Below are positions 1-5,503 of a stretch of DNA of 9,369 nt, in pieces (within the stretch, counting starts at the first letter, position 1; every line of letters starts with the position of its first letter). The stretch covers positions 1 through 9,369 of the forward strand of contig JBFGCT010000167.1 in the NCBI GenBank assembly GCA_041581055.1, given 5' to 3'. The notes under the pieces were generated by a model. It had not been told where the DNA came from and did no database searches. It was given only the letters and a program-made list of their open reading frames with translations. This DNA comes from JBFGCT01 sp041581055 (GTDB lineage: Bacteria > Actinomycetota > Acidimicrobiia > Acidimicrobiales > Ilumatobacteraceae). The position numbers and the translations under genes were made by a program.

Positions 1-105
1 GGTGAGAGGTGAGACCACCTGTACGTCTCACCTCTCACCGGAAGCGCGGCGGTCGGCCCTTCGGTGAGAGGTGAGATCACCTGTGGGTCTCACCTCTCAC
101 CGGAA
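1..105. repeat. Two tandem copies of a 43-nt dyad-symmetric hairpin repeat
   Basis: Copy A (1-43) and copy B (63-105) differ at only three positions (15/77, 23/85, 24/86) and are separated by an unrelated 19-nt spacer, giving a 62-bp period. Each copy is an almost perfect inverted repeat: arms 1-15 and 25-39 around a 9-nt loop, and arms 62-76 and 88-102 around an 11-nt loop. Each arm is itself a doubled heptamer, GGTGAGA twice on the left and TCTCACC twice on the right. The shared loop core is CACCTGT. At the end of the stem, copy A has a C-G pair where copy B has T-G, which still pairs in RNA. The family is not one I can name. Candidates are a REP/REPIN-type repeat, a paired operator, or the transcript end of a gene left of the window. 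The element may continue left of base 1. Confidence 0.9.
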
Positions 106-107
106 AG

Positions 108-113
108 TAGGGT
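108..113 (+). promoter_or_regulatory. Candidate -10 element (TAGGGT) for the dioxygenase-add-upp operon
   Basis: TAGGGT matches the actinobacterial TANNNT -10 pattern and ends 8 nt before the ATG at 122, the spacing expected for a leaderless transcript starting at or next to the start codon. No convincing -35 hexamer is visible. The place where one would lie is inside the second hairpin repeat, so a protein bound to that repeat would interfere with or assist polymerase. This is inferred from motif and spacing only. Confidence 0.45.
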
Positions 114-121
114 CCGGGGCG

Positions 122-991
122 ATGTTGACGGACGAGCAGGTGGCGGCGTACGAGCAGGACGGGTTTCTCGTCATGCCGGGCTTCGCGGCGCCGGCCGACT
201 GCCAGCGGTTGAAGCGGCGGGCCCTCGACATGGTCGAGGCGTGGGCGCCGAGCGAGCACCGCACCGTGTTCACGACCAACGAGCAGGAGCGGGCGTCGAA
301 CCGGGAGTTCCTCGACAGCGGCGCGACGACGTGGTGTTTCTTCGAGGAGGACGCGTTCGGCGAGGACGGCGAGTTGACCCAGCCCAAGGAGCTGAGCATC
401 AACAAGATCGGCCACGCCCAGCACGACCTCGACGACGAGTTCGCCCGCTTCGCCCACCAGCCCCGGCTCGCCGAGGTCGCCGCCGACCTCGGACTGGACG
501 ACCCGCTGGCGCTGCAGTCGATGTACATCTTCAAGCAGCCGCACATCGGCGGCGAGGTCGGTTGCCACCAGGACGCGACGTTCCTCTACACCGACCCGAT
601 CACGGTGACGGGCTTCTGGTTCGCCATCGAGGACGCGACGCTCGACAACGGATGTCTGTGGGCCGCGCCGGGGGGTCATCACGGTCCGCTCCGACAGCTC
701 TTCAAACGCAACGCCGCCGGTGACGGGACGTTCTTCGAGCCGCTCGACCGGACGCCGATGCCGACGCCGCCGCCCGACGGTGACGACCTCGTCCCGCTCG
801 AGGTTCCCGCCGGCACGCTGGTCGTGCTGCACGGCCTCCTGCCGCACTGGAGCGGCGTCAACCGCTCCCCGGTCAGCCGGCACGCCTACTCGCTGCACTG
901 CGTCTCCGCCGCCGCCGAGTACCCCTCGTGGAACTGGCTCCAACGGCCGGCGGACATGCCGCTGCGGGCGCTCGGTAGCGTGTCGGCATGA
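122..991 (+). CDS. Phytanoyl-CoA dioxygenase (PhyH) family Fe(II)/2-oxoglutarate oxygenase, PHYHD1-like
   Basis: A 289-residue non-haem iron dioxygenase of the PhyH superfamily. The iron triad is visible as His149-x-Asp151 (in GCHQDATFLYTDP) and distal His242 (in PHWSGVN). Arg253, eleven residues after the distal His, matches the 2-oxoglutarate-binding Arg, the same spacing as in human PHYH. The stretch from KQPHIGGEV to LDNGCLWAAPGGHH resembles metazoan PHYHD1 more than true phytanoyl-CoA hydroxylase, so a fatty acyl-CoA substrate should not be assumed. There is no signal peptide, so it is cytosolic. I chose ATG 122 because the protein then begins with the usual LTDEQVAAYEQDGFLV helix and because a -10-like element lies 8 nt upstream. 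An in-frame GTG at 71 would put the N-terminus inside the repeat. The stop overlaps the add start (ATGA, 988-991), suggesting translational coupling. The substrate is unknown; the context hints at a nucleoside or related metabolite. Confidence 0.9.
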   Translation: MLTDEQVAAYEQDGFLVMPGFAAPADCQRLKRRALDMVEAWAPSEHRTVFTTNEQERASNREFLDSGATTWCFFEEDAFGEDGELTQPKELSINKIGHAQHDLDDEFARFAHQPRLAEVAADLGLDDPLALQSMYIFKQPHIGGEVGCHQDATFLYTDPITVTGFWFAIEDATLDNGCLWAAPGGHHGPLRQLFKRNAAGDGTFFEPLDRTPMPTPPPDGDDLVPLEVPAGTLVVLHGLLPHWSGVNRSPVSRHAYSLHCVSAAAEYPSWNWLQRPADMPLRALGSVSA

Positions 992-2076
992 CGTCCGACG
1001 CGATGATCCAACGGGCACCGAAGGTGCTCCTCCACGACCACCTCGACGGCGGGTTGCGGCCGGCGACCGTCGTCGAACTGGCCGAGGAGCACGGCTATGC
1101 CGGGCTCCCGACCACCGACGTCGACGACCTGGCGACGTGGTTCAACCGGGGAGCGAAGCGCAACGACCTCGTGCTCTACCTGGAGACCTTCGCCCACACG
1201 GTCGGCGTGATGCAGCACCGCGACGCGATCGAGCGGGTGGCCTACGAGTGCGCCCAGGATCTCGCCGCCGACAACGTCGTGTACGCCGAGGTCCGCTTCG
1301 CCCCCGAGTTGAACACCGAGGCCGGGATGAGCCTCGACGAGGTGGTGGAGGCCGTGCACGAGGGGTTCGGCCGCGGCTCGGCCGGAACCGACCTGACGAT
1401 CTACACGATCCTGTCGGCGATGCGCACCGCGGCGCACAGCCTGGAGATCGCCGAGCTCGCCGTCCGGCACCGCGAGCGGGGCGTGGTCGGGTTCGACATC
1501 GCCGGCGCCGAGGCCGGGTTCCCGCCGACGCGCCACCTCGGCGCGTTCCAGTACGTGATGCGGGAGAACTTCCACGCCACCGTCCACGCCGGCGAGGCGT
1601 TCGGATTGCCCTCGATCTGGGAGGCGGTGCAGTTCTGCGGCGCCGAACGCCTCGGGCACGGCGTCCGGGTGGTCGACGACATCGCCGTCGGCGACGGCCC
1701 GCACGACGCCAAGCTCGGCCAGTTGGCGAGCTACATCCGCGATCGGCGGATCCCGCTCGAGCTGTGCCCGACGTCCAACGTCAACACCGGCGTCGTCGGG
1801 TCGATCGCCGAGCACCCGATCGGGTTGCTTCGCCGGCTCCAGTTCCGCGTCACCGTCAACACCGACAACCGGCTGATGAGCGACACGTCGATGACCAAGG
1901 AGATGGTGCAGCTCGCCGAGGCGTTCGGTTGGGGTCTCGACGACTTCCAGTGGTTGACGGTCAACGCGATGAAGTCGGCGTTCGCGCCGTTCCCCGAACG
2001 GCTGAGGATGATCAACGGCATCATCAAGCCGCGCTACGCCCTGCTCAGGGCCGAAGCCGCGCTCGGGGGGAGCTGA
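988..2076 (+). CDS. add: Adenosine deaminase
   Basis: Hydrolytic deamination of adenosine and deoxyadenosine to inosine and deoxyinosine; 362 residues, the normal length for bacterial Add. It is a cytosolic amidohydrolase TIM barrel with its zinc site readable: His16 and His18 (HDHLDG), His200 and Glu203 (HAGE, Glu being the proton donor), His224 (GHG, catalytic) and Asp293 (zinc ligand). The residue after Asp293 is Asn294, where mouse ADA has Asp296, which contacts substrate N7. To my knowledge the TDNRLMS form is common among actinobacterial Add proteins, so it need not mean altered chemistry. The ATG overlaps the TGA of the dioxygenase by four bases, and upp starts one base after the Add stop codon, so the three genes should be one operon. 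Adenine deaminase or adenosine-like deaminases are less likely given overall length and motif set. Confidence 0.95.
   Translation: MTSDAMIQRAPKVLLHDHLDGGLRPATVVELAEEHGYAGLPTTDVDDLATWFNRGAKRNDLVLYLETFAHTVGVMQHRDAIERVAYECAQDLAADNVVYAEVRFAPELNTEAGMSLDEVVEAVHEGFGRGSAGTDLTIYTILSAMRTAAHSLEIAELAVRHRERGVVGFDIAGAEAGFPPTRHLGAFQYVMRENFHATVHAGEAFGLPSIWEAVQFCGAERLGHGVRVVDDIAVGDGPHDAKLGQLASYIRDRRIPLELCPTSNVNTGVVGSIAEHPIGLLRRLQFRVTVNTDNRLMSDTSMTKEMVQLAEAFGWGLDDFQWLTVNAMKSAFAPFPERLRMINGIIKPRYALLRAEAALGGS
2065..2072 (+). promoter_or_regulatory. Ribosome binding site for upp (GGGGGGAG), supports GTG start
   Basis: A run of purines at the very end of add lies 5 nt before the GTG at 2078. It supports GTG 2078 as the real upp start and translation of upp as an internal operon gene, in contrast to the first genes of the transcription units, which lack an obvious Shine-Dalgarno sequence. 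Confidence 0.55.
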
Positions 2077-2077
2077 C

Positions 2078-2713
2078 GTGCCCGTCGACACCAGGATCGT
2101 CGACCATCCGCTCGTCGCCGACGCGCTCGCCCGCATCCGCGACAAGGACACGCCGAACGCCCTGTTCCGCCAGAACCTCGAACGCATCGGAACGCTGCTG
2201 ATCGTCGAGGCGACCCGGTCGCTGCCGACGGTCGAGGGGACGGTCGAGACGCCGCTCACGTCCGCGCCGGCGACACGGCTCGCGGTCCAGCCGGTGATCG
2301 TGCCGATCCTGCGCGCCGGGCTCGGCTTTCTCGCGCCGGCGCAGGAGCTGTTGCCGTCGGCCGACATCGGCTTCATCGGCATCGCCCGCAACGAGTCCAC
2401 CCATCAGCCCGAGCCGTACGTCAACAAGCTGCCCGAGACGCTGACCGGCCGACCGGTGATCGTCGTCGACCCCATGCTGGCGACCGGCGGCTCCCTGATC
2501 CACACGCTCGAGCTGCTCGTCGAGCGCGGGGCCACCCAGCCGTTGACCGTGGTCTGCGCGCTGGCGGCGCCGGAGGGCATCGGCACGGTCGCCGACTCCG
2601 GTCTGCGGGTCACGCTCTACACCGCCGCCGTCGACGATCACCTGAACGAGCGCGCGTTCATCGTGCCCGGGCTCGGCGACGCCGGAGACCGCCAGTTCGG
2701 CGCACCGGCGTAA
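2078..2713 (+). CDS. upp: Uracil phosphoribosyltransferase
   Basis: Makes UMP from uracil and PRPP in pyrimidine salvage; cytosolic; 211 residues, close to the usual 208. The PRPP-binding loop is clear at residues 127-139 (VIVVDPMLATGGS). The uracil-specific C-terminal segment ends in PGLGDAGDRQFG, which separates UPRTases from other type I phosphoribosyltransferases, and the N-terminal half carries the family signatures VPILRAGLGF and RNE...YVNKLP. It starts with GTG one nucleotide after the add stop codon, with a strong purine-rich ribosome binding site in the last codons of add. It is the last gene of the operon and converges on the phosphohexomutase gene. Its TAA stop codon sits in the loop of a 9-bp hairpin that probably marks the transcript end. 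Confidence 0.95.
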   Translation: MPVDTRIVDHPLVADALARIRDKDTPNALFRQNLERIGTLLIVEATRSLPTVEGTVETPLTSAPATRLAVQPVIVPILRAGLGFLAPAQELLPSADIGFIGIARNESTHQPEPYVNKLPETLTGRPVIVVDPMLATGGSLIHTLELLVERGATQPLTVVCALAAPEGIGTVADSGLRVTLYTAAVDDHLNERAFIVPGLGDAGDRQFGAPA

Positions 2714-2723
2714 CCGCCGGTGC
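2702..2723 (+). terminator. 9-bp GC-rich hairpin over the upp stop codon
   Basis: A perfect stem GCACCGGCG (2702-2710) and CGCCGGTGC (2715-2723) closes a four-base loop TAAC, three of whose bases are the upp stop codon. No T-run follows, so it is not a classical intrinsic terminator, but U-less GC-rich hairpins at convergent gene ends are common in actinobacteria. It could end upp transcription or protect its 3' end, and being symmetrical it could also act on the opposite strand. Confidence 0.5.
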
Positions 2724-2738
2724 CCGACGTGTCCGACG

Positions 2739-2768
2739 CCAACCGTTACGCGTCCAACCGTTACGCGT
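2739..2768. repeat. 15-bp perfect tandem duplication across the phosphohexomutase stop codon
   Basis: CCAACCGTTACGCGT occurs twice back to back (2739-2753 and 2754-2768). The second copy contains the TAA stop (read on the minus strand, 2763-2761) and the last codons of the mutase gene; the first copy lies in the convergent gap with upp and repeats the same stop. The protein end is unchanged by the duplication. It looks like a recent replication-slippage event. Confidence 0.9.
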
Positions 2769-4395
2769 CGGGGGCGAGTGCGGCGAGGGCGTCGAGCAGG
2801 CGGGCCAACTCGGCGGGGTCGAGGTCGATCGCCTCGCCGTAGAGCTTGACCTTCGGTTCGGTTCCGCTCGGCCGCACCTGGAGCCGCACCCCGCCGTCGA
2901 GCATCAGCCGCACGAGGTTGGCCTCCGGGTAAGAGCTCACCGCCTCGACGGCCCGGTCACCGATCGCCGGCGGCGGCGACGCCTCGATGTCGGCGACCCA
3001 CACGGCCCCGAGCGCCGGGGGGATGCGCACCGACAACTCGGCGGTGACGTACCGTCCGTACCGCTCGGCGAGCGCGTCGAGCCGATCCTGCAGCGTCACG
3101 CCGTCCGCCGCCGCCACCGCGGCGATCTCGGCGAACAGCACCGCGGCGGTGATGCCGTCCTTGTCGAGCGGCCGGTCGGTGACGAGGTAGCCCAGCGCCT
3201 GCTCGTAGCCGAACACGAAGCGTTGGTCGGTTCGCTCGGTCGCCAGTTTGCCGATCCACTTGAAGCCGGTGAACGTCTCCGCGCTGTGCACCCCGTGCGC
3301 CTCGGCCATGCGCGCCAGCAAGGACGACGACACGAGGGTGGTCACCACCAGCCGGTCGTCGCCGGCCGTGTTGGCCAGGATGTGATCGGCGAACAACCAG
3401 CCGATCTCGTCCCCCGACAGCCGGCGCCACGACCCGTCGGCTTGCGGGATCGCCGCGCCGAGCCGGTCGGCGTCGGGGTCGTTGGCGATCGCCAGCGCGA
3501 CCCCGGCGTCGGCCGCGACCTCGAGTAGCAGGTCCATCGCCCCGGGCTCTTCCGGGTTGGGAAACGACACGGTGGGGAACGTGCCGTCCGGCTCGAACTG
3601 CTCGCCGACCACGGTCGGCGCCGGCAGCCCGGACGAGGCGAACGCCCGCACGAGCGTGGCGCCGCCGACGCCGTGCAGTGCCGTGTAGGCGACCGGCACC
3701 CCGGGCACCTCGGGCCGCAGCCGCACGCGCGGGGCGGCCGCGACGTAGGCCTCCGCCCACGAGTCGTCGAGGTGCTGAACGAGCGGATGGTCCGGCGCGG
3801 CGAGCTCCACGGCGACCGGGTCGAACGCCGCGATCCGCCGGGCGATCTCCTCGTCGACCGGCGTCACGATCTGCGAACCGGTCTCGAGGAAGACCTTGTA
3901 CCCGTTGTCGGCCGGCGGGTTGTGCGACGCCGTGACCACGACGCCGGCGGCCGCGTCGAGCCCGGTGACCGACCAGGCGAGCACCGGCGTCGGTTGGACA
4001 CCCGGGTGGACCATCGCCCTGATGCCCATCGCCGCCAGCACGCGCGCCGTGTCGAGCGCGAAGAGGTCGCTCTTGCGCCGCGCGTCGTAGGCGATGACGA
4101 CGCCGCGCTCGGCCGCCCGGTCGACCGTGTCGAGCAGCCACTGCCCGACCCCGGCCGCCGCCTGGCGGACGACCAGGCGGTTCATCCGCGTCGACCCGGC
4201 GGCGACGGCGGCGCGCAACCCGGCCGTCCCGAACTGGAGCGAGCCGGCGAAGCGGGCCTCGAGCTCGCCCGCGTCGCCCGCCCCGGCGGCGGCGATCAGG
4301 GCGCGCAGCTCATCTCGGATGTCGTCGTCGGGCTCGGCCGCCAACCACCGGCCAGCGGTGGCGAGCAGCACGGTCATGTCCCCCGGTTCAGTCAT
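2761..4395 (-). CDS. pmmB: Phosphohexomutase/phosphopentomutase, PGM2/PmmB type
   Basis: A 544-residue alpha-D-phosphohexomutase with all four active-site loops: FGTAGLR (55-61); the phosphoserine loop TASHNP with Ser157; the Mg-binding loop DPDADR with Asp306, Asp308 and Asp310; the sugar loop GYEQALGY (396-403); and the phosphate-binding loop RPSGTEPK (508-515). The length and the GFKWIGK segment (377-383) place it in the PGM2-like group that includes mycobacterial PmmB and human PGM2, not the shorter ManB/GlmM group. It moves phosphate between C1 and C6 of hexoses or C1 and C5 of pentoses. Beside add, upp and a PfkB kinase, conversion of ribose-1-phosphate to ribose-5-phosphate is a plausible physiological role, though phosphoglucomutase or phosphomannomutase activity cannot be excluded. 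Its ATG overlaps the end of the kinase gene by 8 nt, so both are co-transcribed and probably translationally coupled. Confidence 0.9.
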   Translation of the reverse strand: MTEPGDMTVLLATAGRWLAAEPDDDIRDELRALIAAAGAGDAGELEARFAGSLQFGTAGLRAAVAAGSTRMNRLVVRQAAAGVGQWLLDTVDRAAERGVVIAYDARRKSDLFALDTARVLAAMGIRAMVHPGVQPTPVLAWSVTGLDAAAGVVVTASHNPPADNGYKVFLETGSQIVTPVDEEIARRIAAFDPVAVELAAPDHPLVQHLDDSWAEAYVAAAPRVRLRPEVPGVPVAYTALHGVGGATLVRAFASSGLPAPTVVGEQFEPDGTFPTVSFPNPEEPGAMDLLLEVAADAGVALAIANDPDADRLGAAIPQADGSWRRLSGDEIGWLFADHILANTAGDDRLVVTTLVSSSLLARMAEAHGVHSAETFTGFKWIGKLATERTDQRFVFGYEQALGYLVTDRPLDKDGITAAVLFAEIAAVAAADGVTLQDRLDALAERYGRYVTAELSVRIPPALGAVWVADIEASPPPAIGDRAVEAVSSYPEANLVRLMLDGGVRLQVRPSGTEPKVKLYGEAIDLDPAELARLLDALAALAPDA

Positions 4396-5404
4396 CCCCG
4401 AGCAGCGTACGCAACTCGACGAGCGGCCGCGGCCCGACGTGGGCGATCACCTCGGCGGCGGCGACCGAACCGAGGTGGCCGCACTCGGCGAGCTCCCGGC
4501 CACTCGTCATCCCGTACAGGAATCCGGCGGCGAACAGGTCGCCGGCGCCGGTCGTGTCGATGACGCGGTCGACGGGCACCGCCGGGACGGAGACCACCTC
4601 GTCGGGCGTGATGATCACGCACCCCCCGGCGCCCCGGGTGACCGCGGCGATCTCGCACTCGTCGCGCAGCGCGCCGACCGCGGCCTCGAACGAGTCGAGC
4701 TCGTAGAGCGCCAGCAGCTCGTCCTCGTTGCCGAACAGGAGGTCGACGCTGTCCCGGACCAGCGCCCGGAAGTCGGCGCGATGGCGGTCGACGCAGAACG
4801 AGTCCGAGAGCGTCAGCGAGACGGTCCGCCCGTGGCGGTGGGCGATGTCGGAGGCGTGGCGGAAAGCCGCCTTGGCGTCGTTGCGGTCGTACAGGTACCC
4901 CTCCATGTACAGGACCTTCGCGTCGGCGATCACCCCGGGGTCGATGTCCTCGACGCACAGGTAGCTCGACACGCCGAGGTAGGTGTTCATCGTCCGCTGC
5001 GCGTCGGGCGTGACGACGATGACGCACCGCCCCGTCGGCGTGCCGTGGTCGCTGCGCGGGTGCTTGAACGCCACGCCGACCGCCCGGAGGTCGTGCCCGA
5101 AGACCTCACCGAGATCGTCGCCGTTCACCTTGCCGACGTAGGCCGCCCGGCCGCCGAAGCTGGCGATGCCGCACATCGTGTTCGCCGCCGATCCGCCGCT
5201 CATCTCGACCGCCGCGTCGAGCGCCTGGTAGAGCTCGACGGCCCGCTCGGTCTCGATCAGCGTCATCGAGCCCTTGACCAGGTCGTGCGTGTCGAGGAAG
5301 TGCTCGGGAGCGTGGGCGATCACGTCGACGAGCGCATTGCCGATCCCGACGACGTCGTACCTCGCCGGATGGTCGTCGCTCGACGGGTGGTTCGGGTCGG
5401 ACAC
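4388..5404 (-). CDS. PfkB-family carbohydrate kinase, adenosine kinase-like
   Basis: A 338-residue cytosolic ribokinase/PfkB-fold kinase. The N-terminal sugar-contact motif GIGNALVDV (20-28, with Asp27), the glycine-rich SGGSAAN (69-75), NEDE (226-229) and the ATP-site/anion-hole motif DTTGAGD (283-289, catalytic base Asp289) are all intact. This subgroup (GNALVDV near the start, DLVKGSMTLI at 41-50) is usually annotated as adenosine kinase, which would make AMP from adenosine and fits the neighbouring add, upp and mutase genes. Other PfkB substrates (inosine, ribose, fructose) remain possible because specificity cannot be read from these motifs. The start is a GTG at 5404-5402, with TAGCCT 8 nt upstream, suggesting a leaderless message; no ATG lies near the N-terminus. 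It overlaps the mutase gene by 8 nt and diverges from the aminopeptidase gene. Confidence 0.85.
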   Translation of the reverse strand: MSDPNHPSSDDHPARYDVVGIGNALVDVIAHAPEHFLDTHDLVKGSMTLIETERAVELYQALDAAVEMSGGSAANTMCGIASFGGRAAYVGKVNGDDLGEVFGHDLRAVGVAFKHPRSDHGTPTGRCVIVVTPDAQRTMNTYLGVSSYLCVEDIDPGVIADAKVLYMEGYLYDRNDAKAAFRHASDIAHRHGRTVSLTLSDSFCVDRHRADFRALVRDSVDLLFGNEDELLALYELDSFEAAVGALRDECEIAAVTRGAGGCVIITPDEVVSVPAVPVDRVIDTTGAGDLFAAGFLYGMTSGRELAECGHLGSVAAAEVIAHVGPRPLVELRTLLGDD

Positions 5405-5412
5405 GGCTCGTC

Positions 5413-5418
5413 AGGCTA
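5413..5418 (-). promoter_or_regulatory. Candidate -10 element (TAGCCT) for the kinase-mutase operon
   Basis: Read on the minus strand, TAGCCT fits TANNNT and ends 8 nt before the GTG start at 5404, consistent with leaderless transcription. No clear -35 is seen about 17 nt further upstream. Confidence 0.45.
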
Positions 5419-5490
5419 CTGCGGGGCCGCGCCATCGATGCGTTCGAAGCGGCCTCGGCGCCACTCCCGTCGGTGTGGAGCGCTCGGCGG

Positions 5491-5496
5491 TACCAT
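5491..5496 (+). promoter_or_regulatory. Candidate -10 element (TACCAT) for the aminopeptidase gene
   Basis: TACCAT fits TANNNT and ends 7 nt before the ATG at 5504, so the transcript could begin at the start codon. There is no obvious Shine-Dalgarno sequence before this ATG, which fits leaderless translation. No recognisable -35. Confidence 0.45.
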
Positions 5497-5503
5497 CCCG
5501 CGG

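Larger units (their letters stand above)
5405..5503. promoter_or_regulatory. Divergent promoter region between kinase and aminopeptidase genes
   Basis: These 99 bases separate two divergently oriented genes and must hold both promoters. Visible structure: an inverted repeat GGCCGC (5425-5430) and GCGGCC (5449-5454) with 18 bases between the arms, enclosing the small palindromes ATCGAT and TTCGAA. It could be an operator acting on both genes, but the arms are short for such GC-rich DNA. Confidence 0.5.

Noticed and set aside
1..105. CRISPR-like arrangement of two repeats with a spacer
   Set aside because: Only two copies, a 19-nt spacer is too short, and the repeat is a near-full-length palindrome with no cas genes nearby.
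71..121. N-terminal extension of the dioxygenase from GTG 71
   Set aside because: The extension would be encoded by the hairpin repeat, has no family resemblance, and the ATG at 122 gives the usual PhyH N-terminus with a well-placed promoter element.
886..2400. Long minus-strand ORF (about 500 codons) opposite add and upp
   Set aside because: Antisense shadow of genes with clear motifs; composition is Arg/Asp/Val-rich repetitive text typical of GC-rich reverse frames.
4094..5503. Aminopeptidase frame open for 470 codons upstream of ATG 5504
   Set aside because: This stretch is antisense to the kinase and mutase genes, whose motifs are intact; M1 enzymes begin close to the RYDVRL strand reached from ATG 5504.
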